Source of the DNA: Rhabdobacter roseus
GTDB taxonomy: Bacteria > Bacteroidota > Bacteroidia > Cytophagales > Spirosomataceae
Direction: 5' to 3'
DNA: 64,000 nt
Assembly: GCF_014202275.1 (NCBI RefSeq)
Contig: NZ_JACHGF010000001.1
Coordinates: 1,101,734-1,165,733 of the forward strand
A program made the position numbers and the translations under genes. Under the pieces are notes generated by a model, which ran no database searches, was not told the origin of the DNA, and saw only the letters and a program-made list of their open reading frames with translations. Below are positions 36,310 to 45,878 of this stretch, piece after piece. Positions within the stretch are counted from its first letter, which is position 1. Every line of letters starts with the position of its first letter.

Positions 36310-36759
36310 TTATTCATCCTTGAGCAGGATGTCCAGGATCTTGGGAGAAAGTCTGAATCCAGCCTCGCGCAAGGCTTCAATGAGTGGCCTAGTAGAGTCA
36401 ATGATTGCTTTTTGTTTAGCCATTTGTACTACTCTCAGGGTACCTATAATGGAAATGTTCAGGTTTTGAGCTACCTTCCTCCCTTTCTTTTCATCAATAA
36501 TGAGCAGACTTGACTCTGTTTCCAGAGCCAATGCAATGGCACTCGCTTCGCCTTGGTCCAAAATAGTTTCTAGTTCCTGTACTTTGCTTGTATTTTGAAC
36601 TTCTTGAATCCGGATCCAATTAGGCAATTCTTTTCCAAATTCAACTTGTACAGCTCGGGTAGTTAGGATATGTTGAAATAGTTTTTGGAGAAGATCAAGC
36701 TGCCCAATCTTATCCAGAGAAATCAAACAGCTAGTATCGGAAATTATTACAATACCCAT
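36310..36759 (-). CDS. DUF3368 PIN-like toxin
   Basis: 149 residues from the ATG at 36759. IIISDTSCLISLDKIGQL has the PIN-type Asp near the front; EASAIALALE and LLIIDEKKGRKVA supply further acidic residues of a PIN nuclease site. DUF3368 proteins are predicted RNase toxins paired with UPF0175. The start overlaps the antitoxin stop (TGATG). Confidence 0.85.
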   Translation of the reverse strand: MGIVIISDTSCLISLDKIGQLDLLQKLFQHILTTRAVQVEFGKELPNWIRIQEVQNTSKVQELETILDQGEASAIALALETESSLLIIDEKKGRKVAQNLNISIIGTLRVVQMAKQKAIIDSTRPLIEALREAGFRLSPKILDILLKDE

Positions 36760-36968
36760 CACTCAACTTGGAAATCTTCTTCCGTTTCGCCAAAAATGGA
36801 TACACCGTATTGGCCTACGGTCTCTAGAAATTCTCTTCTACTGATTCCTACAAACGTGGCTGCTTGTCCCGAGCTTACGATGCCTTTGTCGAATAAGGCA
36901 GCCGCCATGGCCATTTTTGCTTCCTTTTCATTCACCTCGTCGGGTAATTCTATGGTTAAAGTTTTCAT
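36759..36968 (-). CDS. UPF0175 antitoxin
   Basis: 69 residues. MKTLTIELPDEV and SSGQAATFVGISRREFLE are the UPF0175 pattern: an acidic front and a helix-turn-helix. Paired upstream with the DUF3368 toxin, as in known type II modules; it probably neutralises the toxin and represses the operon. Confidence 0.85.
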   Translation of the reverse strand: MKTLTIELPDEVNEKEAKMAMAAALFDKGIVSSGQAATFVGISRREFLETVGQYGVSIFGETEEDFQVE

Positions 36969-37314
36969 ATTTTAGAAACGATTTAAAATGTATAATCGCC
37001 TAGCCCTGCCGCAAATCATGGCCTCAACGATTTTGCCTGCTGCCTAAACCACTTCATCGCTAAGTCATAGCGGTTTTGGATGAAGTAGAACAACCTACAC
37101 AAATATACGATTTAGCTCCATCAGGAATGGCGTGTCGCGGTTTTTCTTCCGGCACCCCACAAGTACCCCACAAGGTACCTAGCCCGCACCCGACCCCAAG
37201 CACAAAAACCCGGCCTCGGACGAAAATCACGCGCCCACAGAAGTAAGTACCGGCCTCGGGTGGCTTTACTATAGCAAACTACCTTAAACCGGCTTTTGAC
37301 CATTCTTACAACCT
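36969..37314. other. Intergenic region before the Gfo/Idh/MocA gene
   Basis: 346 bases, no credible gene. An 8-bp inverted repeat (37051-37058 / 37079-37086) and several RRGTACYY motifs (37150-37250) are the only structures seen. Confidence 0.5.
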
Positions 37315-38685
37315 ATGGACACCTTTAATATCAACCGGCGCCGTTTCTTGCAGGGCGCTACGGCTACCCTGGCCCTGACGGCCCTGGGCGCGCAGGGCAT
37401 GGATATCATCAATCCGGCCAACCCTTACCGCGTGGGACTCATCGGGACGGGCTGGTACGGCAAGAGCGATTTATTCCGCCTCATCCAGGTGGCCCCCGTG
37501 GAGGTAGTGGCGCTCTGCGACGTGGACAAAAACATGCTCGAAGCCGCCGGGAAGCTCGTGAGCCAGCGGCAGAAGTCGGGCAAAGTACCCCGGCTCTACG
37601 GCGACTACCAGAAAATGCTGTCGGAGAATGAAATGGATATTGTGCTCATAGGTACCCCCGACCACTGGCACGCGCTGCAAACCATCGACGCCGTGAAGGC
37701 GGGCGCGCACGTGTACGTACAGAAGCCCATCAGCGTGGACGTGATGGAGGGCGAGGCCATGGTAGCGGCGGCGCGCAAGTACAAGAAAGTGGTGCAGGTA
37801 GGTACCCAGCGTAAAAGTACCCCTCACCTGATCGACGCCAAGAAAAACATCGTGGACGCGGGCCTGCTCGGGAAAATATCGCACGTGGAGATGTGCTGCT
37901 ACTTCCACATGCGCAACAACGGCAACCCGCCCCTGGAGCCCGTACCGGCCTTCCTGGACTACGAAAAGTGGACGGGCCCCGCACCCCTGCGCCCCTACGA
38001 CGGCCTGCCGCACATCCGCTGGTGGCGTACCTTCACGGAGTACGGCAACGGCATCATGGGCGATATGTGCGTGCACATGTTCGACACCGTGCGCTGGATG
38101 CTGCAGCTGGGCTGGCCCAAGCGCATCAGCTCTACGGGCGGGATCTACGTCCAGAAAGAGGGCAAGTCCAATATCGCCGATACGCAGTCGGCGGTGTTTG
38201 AGTACGATGGCCTTAACTGCGTGTGGCAGCACCGCAGCTGGGGTACCCCCGCCAACCCGGACTACCCCTGGTCGTTTACGCTCTACGGCGAGAAAGGTAC
38301 CTTGTGGGGAAGTACGATGGCGTATGACTTCATTCCGATGGACAAAAACACCAAGCCCATCCACAAAGACGTGGTGTACGAGAAAGAAAAGTACCCCGAA
38401 GACCTCACCGAGGAGCGCATCGAGCTGAACGCCGCCCCCGCTACGCGCCTGCACATGCTCGACTTCCTGGGGGCCATCGAAAACAGCGGCCGCCCCGTGG
38501 CCGACATCGAAGAGGGACACATCTCGACGGCCAGCTGCATCATCGCCAACCTCTCGATGCAGACGGGCCGCCCGTTGGTGTACGATCCGCAGAAGCGGGA
38601 ATTTGTGAACGACCGCGAGGCCAACAAGCTACTTGAGCGCCCCTACCGCCAGCCCTACAAGCACCCAGACCCCAAGCGGGTGTAG
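37315..38685 (+). CDS. Tat-exported Gfo/Idh/MocA oxidoreductase
   Basis: 456 residues. The N-terminus NINRRRFLQGATATLALTAL is a twin-arginine signal. A Rossmann motif follows (GLIGTGWYGKSD), then EKPISVDV-like VQKPISVDVMEGEAMV with the catalytic Lys, and a C-terminal substrate domain. Exported members of this family act on sugars or keto-glycosides in the periplasm; the DUF1080 protein at 30285 is a typical partner. No binding partner adjacent. Confidence 0.92.
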   Translation: MDTFNINRRRFLQGATATLALTALGAQGMDIINPANPYRVGLIGTGWYGKSDLFRLIQVAPVEVVALCDVDKNMLEAAGKLVSQRQKSGKVPRLYGDYQKMLSENEMDIVLIGTPDHWHALQTIDAVKAGAHVYVQKPISVDVMEGEAMVAAARKYKKVVQVGTQRKSTPHLIDAKKNIVDAGLLGKISHVEMCCYFHMRNNGNPPLEPVPAFLDYEKWTGPAPLRPYDGLPHIRWWRTFTEYGNGIMGDMCVHMFDTVRWMLQLGWPKRISSTGGIYVQKEGKSNIADTQSAVFEYDGLNCVWQHRSWGTPANPDYPWSFTLYGEKGTLWGSTMAYDFIPMDKNTKPIHKDVVYEKEKYPEDLTEERIELNAAPATRLHMLDFLGAIENSGRPVADIEEGHISTASCIIANLSMQTGRPLVYDPQKREFVNDREANKLLERPYRQPYKHPDPKRV

Positions 38686-38704
38686 GTACTTGCCCAGGAT
38701 TTTC

Positions 38705-38744
38705 CGTAGAAAAGGGGTAGGTAGGTACCTACTTCTTTTCTACG
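38705..38744. terminator. Inverted repeat between convergent oxidoreductase and MORN genes
   Basis: 10-bp perfect arms at 38705-38714 and 38735-38744 enclose a GGTACC motif. The right arm overlaps the last codons of the MORN gene. No U-tract on the + strand. Confidence 0.4.
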
Positions 38745-39598
38745 AGCCGGTCGTCCTTCCAGACGCCCGTCATCACGACGCGCCCATTTTTTCGGTAAAT
38801 GGTACCCTCGCCGTTTCGCTTGTCGTCTTCCCAGTAGCCTTCGTAGCGCTCGCCGTTGTTCCAGTAGTAGACGCCGTAGCCCTGGCGCATGTCGTTTTCG
38901 TAGGCTCCTTTGTAGCGGGTACCGTCTTTCCACTGAAATTCCCCCCGGCCGTGGCGCTGGTTGTTTTTCCACTTGCCGTTGTAGATACTACCGCTTTCCC
39001 AGACGCCGATCCCATAGCCGTTGGCCTGGCCGTTTTGGGTTTCGCCGGCGTAGTCGAGCATAGTACCCTTGCTGCTGGCGAAGCGAATGCTGCGCTGGCT
39101 GAACCGGATCGTATCCCGATTGCTTTGGGCTGCATTCAATTGCAGATCCAAAATACTTTTGATCTCCAGCAGCGAATCGAGCGCCTTGTTTTTAAGCGCC
39201 AGCTCCACTTCCAGCTCCGGTGGATTCGGGCCGTTGTTCTCGGGCGTGTGGGCCACCAAACGGATCGTAGACGTATTTTTGTCCGAGGTACTTTCAAGTA
39301 GCTTCAAGCGGGCCTGGGCGGTTTGGTGCAGCACGGAGGTGGTATCAGCGGCCAGTTGTTCGTACAAAGTACGGGCCTGGGCGTATTGCGCCTGCAGGGA
39401 TAGCTCATCGGCCTGCGCCAGCCGTTCGAGCTCGGTGATGTAAGTGGCCTGCTGTTGGATCTGCTGGTGTTGCTGGTCAGCGAGTTGTGTGCGCATGTGG
39501 GCGTTGGCGCGGTAAAAGAAGGCCGCACTACCCGCACCAATGAGCAAGCCGACTAGGATGGTACTCCATAGAGGATATTTTTTTTGAAAGAAATGCAT
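38729..39598 (-). CDS. Membrane-anchored MORN-repeat protein
   Basis: 289 residues. An N-terminal hydrophobic segment (LWSTILVGLLIGAGSAAFFY) anchors it; a coiled-coil region (about 35-150) follows. From about residue 185 there are five MORN units (for example YNGKWKNNQRHGRGEFQWKD and YKGAYENDMRQGYGVYYW). MORN units make an extended beta-ladder, often for membrane or scaffold roles. Function unknown. It is followed upstream by the DUF2490 gene on the same strand, 17 bases away. Confidence 0.85.
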   Translation of the reverse strand: MHFFQKKYPLWSTILVGLLIGAGSAAFFYRANAHMRTQLADQQHQQIQQQATYITELERLAQADELSLQAQYAQARTLYEQLAADTTSVLHQTAQARLKLLESTSDKNTSTIRLVAHTPENNGPNPPELEVELALKNKALDSLLEIKSILDLQLNAAQSNRDTIRFSQRSIRFASSKGTMLDYAGETQNGQANGYGIGVWESGSIYNGKWKNNQRHGRGEFQWKDGTRYKGAYENDMRQGYGVYYWNNGERYEGYWEDDKRNGEGTIYRKNGRVVMTGVWKDDRLVEKK

Positions 39599-39615
39599 AG
39601 TTCATAGGTTTTTAT

Positions 39616-40470
39616 TTAATCCGTAAAGCGTACGCTGCGGGTATGTTCTTTACCCAGGCCGCTTAGCTGGTCGATGTAAAGGCCAATCATGAGGCCTTGT
39701 CCGTGGTCAAATTCCAGGCCGGTCGCACCGCGGGTTCGGTACCGGTTGACGTAACGTACCTCCGCCCGCACCGAATTCAGAAAACGGTACCCTACGCCGG
39801 CGTAGAGGCGATTTTGGTTAAAGGTATTGTAGACTACGTTTTTGCCAATATTGAGCCCAATTTCGTTAGAAACGGCCGCATAGATCATGTTATTTTCATA
39901 AAAGTCTTCGCCTTTCAGCACGGCCCGGATGCGGTACCGAAACCGAAACCGGTTGAAGTAGCGGTAGTCACTGGCGTTGGCCTGCTCCTGCCATCGCAGC
40001 TCGTAGCGGTAGCGCCAGGTATGCATGATGCGACCCTCCCACTGTTTGATGTGGTGGAAAAACTGAAACGTAGTTCGCCACTCTTGGAAAGGTGCCCGGA
40101 GCAGATCCTCGGGCTTCCCCACGTACTCGTTGGTGTTCATGTACCCCAGCGGCGACACCGAAAAACGCGCGTATTGGCTAAACTGATAGTGAAGCCAGGG
40201 CCGGAAGCTCTCCCGCAGCGGCGCGCGAAACATACTGCCTTCGTTCAGGACGTTTTTGCGGCGGTACACAAAATCAAAGCCCACGCCCAAGTACCCTGGC
40301 CCTACTTTGCGGTCAAATATTTCGTTCACTTCGGATTTGTGCCAAAACACCCGGTGTGGATACACAATCTTCGCGTTTTGGGCCCAGGCCGGGCTGGCCG
40401 CGAGTAGTGCCAGCAGGCTTAGGTAAAGTAGTAGCTTGGGGAAGGGCACGAGTGATGCATTTTGTAGCAT
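39616..40470 (-). CDS. DUF2490 outer-membrane-like protein
   Basis: 284 residues from the ATG at 40470 (an upstream ATG at 40548 would precede the signal peptide by 26 residues). The signal peptide ends SPAWAQ. The mature part is rich in aromatic-ended beta strands (FDFVYRRKN, RWQEQANASDYRYFNRFRFRYR), a beta-barrel pattern. DUF2490 is a Bacteroidota family of unknown function. It is probably co-transcribed with the MORN gene 17 bases downstream. Confidence 0.8.
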   Translation of the reverse strand: MLQNASLVPFPKLLLYLSLLALLAASPAWAQNAKIVYPHRVFWHKSEVNEIFDRKVGPGYLGVGFDFVYRRKNVLNEGSMFRAPLRESFRPWLHYQFSQYARFSVSPLGYMNTNEYVGKPEDLLRAPFQEWRTTFQFFHHIKQWEGRIMHTWRYRYELRWQEQANASDYRYFNRFRFRYRIRAVLKGEDFYENNMIYAAVSNEIGLNIGKNVVYNTFNQNRLYAGVGYRFLNSVRAEVRYVNRYRTRGATGLEFDHGQGLMIGLYIDQLSGLGKEHTRSVRFTD

Positions 40471-40589
40471 GGCAATGGGAAAAATAGGAGGGATGCGCTG
40501 TCTATCAGGCGCATCGGTTTTATGAGTTTGCGTTGAGTGGCGGCCCACAACTAGTCAATGGGAAGTTATCCCGCATTTTTTAAAACTGA

Positions 40590-40656
40590 AAAAGTACCTT
40601 CTCTGTTTCGCAAACGGACCAACACGGTCCCGATTACGCGCAGGAAAGGTACTTTT
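40590..40656 (-). terminator. Hairpin made of two opposed RRGTACYY copies
   Basis: 11-bp perfect arms at 40590-40600 and 40646-40656, each an RRGTACYY copy, with a 45-base loop that contains a further GGACC/GGTCC pair. It lies about 50 bases after the DUF2911 stop at 40705. Confidence 0.5.
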
Positions 40657-40704
40657 ATGAATTAATTAACCTACTTTAAATCAGCGTTTTGGGTACGTTA
40701 TGAT

Positions 40705-41256
40705 TTAAAACGTCATGGGTACTTCCACCAGCGCATCCTCCCAGCCCAGGTACATGGTACCCTGGTTGCCTTCGCCCGCAAACTGGATGGAGAAATGCTC
40801 GATGGTACTTGGTGCTTTTTTAACCGGCACGGTGACGCGCAGCACGTCGTTTTTTTCCTGGTACTTGAAAGCCCCCCAGTAGTCCAGGTCGGAGTTAAAG
40901 ATAAGCGTCCATTCTTTCTCGTTCGGAATGGCGAAGAGGGAGTACGTTCCGGCCTTTATTTTTTTGCCCTGAATGGTGGCGTCCTGATAAAACTTGATCT
41001 CCGTGTTTTCGTTGGCACCCAGCCGCCACACTTTTCCGTAGGGGGCGAGCTTCTCAAATACGGGCCGGTCTTTCTTAGCCGGACGGCTGTACGTAACCCG
41101 TACCTTGGCGGTTTCGCCGTCTTTGCGCACATTGGTGAAGCGGTCGGGGAAGTAGGCCATGTCCATGGGGCTGGCATCGACGCCCCGGAAGGTGATCTGG
41201 GCCTCAGCGCAGAGTGATACTACGGTAAGCGCCAGGCAAAGTACTGCTGTTTTCAT
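40705..41256 (-). CDS. DUF2911 domain-containing exported protein (second copy)
   Basis: 183 residues. Signal peptide (MKTAVLCLALTVVSLCAEA). Contains YGKVWRLGANENTEI and KAGTYSLFAIPNEKEWTLI, the DUF2911 hallmark. Paralogous to the gene at 5486; the C-terminal thirds are only weakly alike. Function unknown; probably periplasmic. Confidence 0.88.
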   Translation of the reverse strand: MKTAVLCLALTVVSLCAEAQITFRGVDASPMDMAYFPDRFTNVRKDGETAKVRVTYSRPAKKDRPVFEKLAPYGKVWRLGANENTEIKFYQDATIQGKKIKAGTYSLFAIPNEKEWTLIFNSDLDYWGAFKYQEKNDVLRVTVPVKKAPSTIEHFSIQFAGEGNQGTMYLGWEDALVEVPMTF

Positions 41257-41480
41257 GCGTTTGAGAAATGGTTAAGGTTGAAATCCGTTTCAATATACAA
41301 CATTAGCCCCGAACCGCGGAACCGCCTGCCGACGAATTTTTGGGTACCTGGCCCACACAAGTACCCCGAAGCGCCGGGTGCCAGGTACTTTTATCTTGAA
41401 AAGCGGTACTAAAAATAAGTACAAAGTACCTTTCGTAGCCTTTGTATGATCAAAAGTACCCTTTCTTCCGACCCTACCTT

Positions 41481-42601
41481 ATGATCACGGCAACGGCACC
41501 GCCTTCTACTACCGCGCGCTCCACCCGGCTCGAATCGCTCGACGCCCTGCGGGGGTTTGACATGCTTTTTATTTCCGGCGCAGGTACCTTCATCAGTCTG
41601 CTGCACGGCCGCACCGCCTACCCCTGGGTAGACGCCCTGGCCGATCAGTTTGAGCACCCCGACTGGCACGGCTTTACGTTTTACGACTTCATCTTTCCGT
41701 TGTTTCTGTTCATGGCGGGCGTGTCGCTGGCCTACAGCCTGGCGCAGGGGCGGGCCCTACAGGTACCCTGTACCGCAAAGTAGCCAAGCGGGCGCTGATC
41801 TTGTTTGGGTTGGGTATTTTGTACAAAAACGCCCCCGTTGATTTCTTCGACCCGGCGCATATCCGCTACGGCAGCGTGCTGGGGCGCATCGGGCTGGCTA
41901 CGTTGTTTGCCACGTTTCTGTACCTGAACTTCTCGGCGCGGCAGCGTTTGGGCTGGGTGGCGGGGATTTTGCTGCTGTACTACGCGGCGCTGTTTTGGGT
42001 ACCCGTGCCCGGCTACGGCGCGGGCGACCTTTCCCTGGAAGGAAACCTCATGGGCTGGCTCGACCGCCACCTGATGCCCGGTCGGCTCAAGCAAGGTACC
42101 TACGACGAGCTGGCCCTCAGTACCCACCTGCCCGCCTTTTGCCTTACCATCCTGGGTACTTTGGCCGGAGACCTGCTACGCGGCGAGCGTCCGGCGTTGG
42201 GCAAGGTACGTCAGCTGGTACTTTGGGGTCTGGCGGGCGTAGGGGTGGGGCTGGTCTGGAACCTGCACCTACCCATCAACAAGCACCTGTGGTCGGGCTC
42301 GTTTATTGCCCTCACGGCCGGGATGGCGTTTTTGTTCCTGGCGCTGTTCTACTGGCTCATCGACGTGCGCGGCTACACCCGCTGGGCTTTTTTCTTCAAA
42401 GTGATTGGGATGAACTCCCTGGTGATCTACCTCACCTACCGCTTCGTGGATTTTGGGTATACGTCGCGGCTGCTCTTCGAGGGCTTCTACCAGTACCTGT
42501 CCGAAACCTGGCAGCCGGTTTGCAACGCCCTGGGCGCGCTCTTGCTGGTGTGGCTGTTCTTGTATTTTTTGTATCGAAACAAGATTTTTGTAAAGGTGTA
42601 G
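41481..42601 (+). pseudogene. DUF5009/acyltransferase membrane protein with a frameshift
   Basis: The N-terminal part (RLESLDALRGFDMLFISGAG, then FPLFLFMAGVSLAYSLAQG) is open from the ATG at 41481 to a stop at 41783. The remaining multi-pass part continues in another frame to 42601 (LYRKVAKRALILFGLGILY). Adding one base in the G-run near 41750-41757 joins both. Intact, the protein is a DUF5009 (heparan-alpha-glucosaminide N-acetyltransferase-like) multi-helix membrane protein of about 373 residues. Either a genuine inactivating deletion or a homopolymer error. Confidence 0.8.
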
Positions 42602-42709
42602 ATGAGTGTCATACAATACTTTTTTGTAGATTTACCCGCTCTTCTCGCTGCGGGTACTTCGGTCACCGTGGGGGAGGGTACTATTTATCCACCCAAACAA
42701 AAACATTCC

Positions 42710-45700
42710 ATGCCAAAAGTTTCTCCTGTCTTGCCTGGCAAGACCGTCCAATCCCTGTTTAGCCGCCAATGGCTCTTCGTTTTCCTCTTAGCGTTTTGCT
42801 GCTTTACGTTCGTACAGGCTCAGCCGGGCCTCGTGGCTTCCTATCCGTTCGACGGTACGTTTAGCGACCAGAGCGACTACGCCAATCACGCCCTAGCTAC
42901 CGGTAATCCTACGTTCACCACCGACCGCCACGGGCAGGCGGGCCGCGCCCTGAGCCTGAGTGGTTGCGGAAATGCGCAATTTCTGCGGGTGCCTCATTCC
43001 GCCAGCTTGCAACTAAGCCAGGGCGCCACGTTTGCGTTTTGGGCCAAAATTGACCTCAGCAGCGGCATGGACCCCGGCACGGGTACCTGCAACGTCAACG
43101 GGCGGCAGGTGTTTTTCTCCAAGGCCGGCGACGGCTGGGGTACTTCGCGGCCCGGCATTCAGGGGCTTACCTACCCCCAAAGCGGTCAGCAGCGCCTGGA
43201 CTTTGAATCGTCTACCAATTCGGGCCAGGTAAATACGGGTACGTTGCGGCCCTTGCCCGGCGCGGCTTGGCACCACTACGCCTACGTGCTCAGTACCTCG
43301 CAGGTGCGACTGTTTGTAGATGGCCAGCTGGTACATACGCAGGCCGTTTCGCTCTCCTTTGCCGAGGCCAACGGCCAGGATCTGTACCTGGGCGTGATGG
43401 GCCCCAAAACCGCCCCCGTGCTGGGCGTTACCTACTGGTACCCGCTGGCGGGTGCCCTGGACGACTTCCGGGTATTCAATCGGGCGCTCACCGACGAAGA
43501 AATAAGTACCGTCTATACCGCCGACTGCGACCCCGTAGCGGTACTGCCCGCGGGCGACGTTACGATCTGTGACGGCCAGCAGGTACTTTTGCAAGCCAGC
43601 CTTCCGGCCAACGTACAGGCGCAGTGGCTCCGCAACGGCCAGCCCATCCCGCAGGCTACGCTGGATAGCCTCCTGGTGACGCAGTCAGGGGCTTACCAGG
43701 TGGAGGCAACACCCCGCGAGGGCCTGCCGTACTTGGCCATGCCGGGGCCGGGAAGTACCCTCAACGACCTGCAATTTGTGGGAGGTACCTCCGGCTGGAT
43801 TGTGGGCGATCACGGTACGTTGCTCAAAACCACCAACGGAAGTACCTGGGACACCATCCCGACGGGCCGGACCGAGCACCTCTACGCCGTCCATTTTGTC
43901 AATACGCAGATCGGCTGGATGGGCGGGGCCAGCGGGCTGCTGCTGAAATCGACCAACGGAGGTACTTCCTGGAGCCCGCAGAGCCTGCCCGTGACGGGTA
44001 GTGTGCAGAAAATCCAGTTTTTCAGCGAGCAGGCAGGCTACGTCCTGGCCGACCGCCTTTTGTTCAAAACCACCAACGGCGGCAGTACCTGGACCACCGT
44101 CACGCTTCCCACGGCCTCCGGCCTGGAGGACATCGCTTTTGTGGATGCGGATTTTGGCTGGATAGCTTCGGATACACAGATTTATAAAACGGAAAATGGC
44201 GGAAGTACCTGGAGCTTGCAAAAGACCGTGACGGCTTGTTTGTTAAGCAAAACCGAGAAAGTATACGCCCTGGATCGAAATAGCTGCTGGGCTTTTTACA
44301 CGGTCTGTCCGAATAATTTACTGACTACGGCCCTTGTAAGAACCTCAAACGGAGGAGCAACGTGGACGGAGCACAATATAGTTGTTCCGGCTAATTTTCC
44401 GTCCCCTTTTACCGTGGCCGACGTGCAGTTTACAGACGTTCAGAATGGCTATGCCATTGGAAGAGTTTTCAAGAGACAATTTGCCTCCGGTCCTGGTGTG
44501 AACGGAGGAGCAGTGTTTAGGACTAGTGACGGTGGACAGACCTGGTCCATGGATTATGATAATCCTTATGAGACATATCCACTCAGTATTTCTTTCCGCA
44601 ACTCGTCGACAGGCTTGGTGGTAGGCCGAGGGGGGCTGATGGTAAATGTATATAGCGCTGGCGGGATTTATAATAACTATTTTACGCGAACCTACCAAAA
44701 TCTTAACTCCGTGGCGGGCGTTGGAAACTACCTCTTGGCGGTGGGTGGAACCGCCCGGGATACCGAAAATGGTCCTCACCCCGACTCAAGGGCCGTCACG
44801 CTGACCTCAACTTCGGCGGGACAGTCCTGGACGAAGCAGGAAAATATGAATGCCTATACGCTTTATCAAGTCAAATTCAAAAACAATCAGTTTGGCTGGA
44901 GGGTAGGGTATGGGGTGCTCAGTAGAACCACCGACGGCGGCGCTACCTGGAACGACTTCTACGGAAATACAATGCCGCAGGCCAAGCGTTTTATTATTTC
45001 CAAAGCCTACTTCCAGACGGAAACTACGGGTTGGTATCTTCTCCGAAATACTAGTTTCGGTCCGGCTTCACTCTACCGTTTCTCAGGTACTTCGCAGACG
45101 TTAGAAAATGTACCCTACAAAGACGCAAACGATCCCTACGAAACCACCCTACTCGACCTGCAATTTGTCAACGACAACGTAGGCTTTGTAACGACGAGCA
45201 ACGGGAAGCTCATCAAAACTACCAACGGCGGCACTACCTGGACGGTACACCTGGTGAAAGCCAACCACCGCCTGAGCAGCTGCTTCTTCGTTTCGGAGCA
45301 GGTAGGTTGGGTACTTGGGGAAAACGGGCTGGTGCTCAAAACCACCAACGGCGGCCAAAGCTGGACCGAGCAGCCCACGGGCTTTGCGGTGAGCCTGAAC
45401 GGCCTTAATTTCCTCTCGGAGCAGGTGGGGTACGTCGTCGGGGGCGGAGGTACTTTGCTCAAAACTACCAACGGAGGTACTTCCTGGAGCCGCATCACGA
45501 CGGGTACTTTCAATACCCTCAACGACATCAACTTCAGCACGCCGGGCCAGGCCTGGATCGTGGGTGAGTGGGGAACGGTCCTGAAATTCGACGCCGCGCA
45601 GTCCAGCTGCACATCTACCTCCCTGGCCGTGAACGTCACCGTGACGCCAGGAGGCGTGTGTGAATCGGTGGCCAGTGGCGCCTGGGGCAACGCCGCCACC

Positions 45701-45856
45701 TGGGGCTGCGGACGGGTACCTTTAGTCTGTGACCAGGTCATCATCAGTCCCAACCACGTGGTTTCGCTCAGCGACGTGGCGCAGGTACGCGGGGTGGAGA
45801 TCCGGCAAAACGGGCAACTCTCGCTTCAGGGCGGCAACCTGCTGGTTGACAATTAG
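42710..45856 (+). CDS. Giant exported protein with LamG and YCF48/BNR repeats
   Basis: 1048 residues from the ATG at 42710; the frame is open upstream but MPKVSPVLPGKTVQSLF starts the signal peptide. First a LamG/concanavalin fold (LVASYPFDGTFSDQ, FAFWAKIDLSSG). Then an Ig-like stretch, then about ten YCF48/BNR-type units, each with LKTTNGGxTW (DNA repeat TCAAAACCACCAACGG). The end (WGNAATWGCGRVP, then VIISPNHVVSLSD) is a typical secreted C-domain, but no T9SS type A or B tail was recognised. The middle (about 44209-45086) differs in base use from the rest. Probably a surface or secreted adhesin-like protein. Confidence 0.85.
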   Translation: MPKVSPVLPGKTVQSLFSRQWLFVFLLAFCCFTFVQAQPGLVASYPFDGTFSDQSDYANHALATGNPTFTTDRHGQAGRALSLSGCGNAQFLRVPHSASLQLSQGATFAFWAKIDLSSGMDPGTGTCNVNGRQVFFSKAGDGWGTSRPGIQGLTYPQSGQQRLDFESSTNSGQVNTGTLRPLPGAAWHHYAYVLSTSQVRLFVDGQLVHTQAVSLSFAEANGQDLYLGVMGPKTAPVLGVTYWYPLAGALDDFRVFNRALTDEEISTVYTADCDPVAVLPAGDVTICDGQQVLLQASLPANVQAQWLRNGQPIPQATLDSLLVTQSGAYQVEATPREGLPYLAMPGPGSTLNDLQFVGGTSGWIVGDHGTLLKTTNGSTWDTIPTGRTEHLYAVHFVNTQIGWMGGASGLLLKSTNGGTSWSPQSLPVTGSVQKIQFFSEQAGYVLADRLLFKTTNGGSTWTTVTLPTASGLEDIAFVDADFGWIASDTQIYKTENGGSTWSLQKTVTACLLSKTEKVYALDRNSCWAFYTVCPNNLLTTALVRTSNGGATWTEHNIVVPANFPSPFTVADVQFTDVQNGYAIGRVFKRQFASGPGVNGGAVFRTSDGGQTWSMDYDNPYETYPLSISFRNSSTGLVVGRGGLMVNVYSAGGIYNNYFTRTYQNLNSVAGVGNYLLAVGGTARDTENGPHPDSRAVTLTSTSAGQSWTKQENMNAYTLYQVKFKNNQFGWRVGYGVLSRTTDGGATWNDFYGNTMPQAKRFIISKAYFQTETTGWYLLRNTSFGPASLYRFSGTSQTLENVPYKDANDPYETTLLDLQFVNDNVGFVTTSNGKLIKTTNGGTTWTVHLVKANHRLSSCFFVSEQVGWVLGENGLVLKTTNGGQSWTEQPTGFAVSLNGLNFLSEQVGYVVGGGGTLLKTTNGGTSWSRITTGTFNTLNDINFSTPGQAWIVGEWGTVLKFDAAQSSCTSTSLAVNVTVTPGGVCESVASGAWGNAATWGCGRVPLVCDQVIISPNHVVSLSDVAQVRGVEIRQNGQLSLQGGNLLVDN

Positions 45857-45878
45857 TAAACAACAAAGTACCCACAAA

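Noticed and set aside
37121-37303. 60-residue - strand frame
   Set aside because: Arg-rich with no domain, in a motif-rich intergenic region.
36969-37314. Possible tRNA or small RNA
   Set aside because: Only an 8-bp inverted repeat; no T-loop or acceptor pairing could be drawn.
37471-38520. 349-residue open frame on the - strand
   Set aside because: It lies wholly inside the Gfo/Idh/MocA gene on the other strand and has no start signal or domain; a GC-rich shadow.
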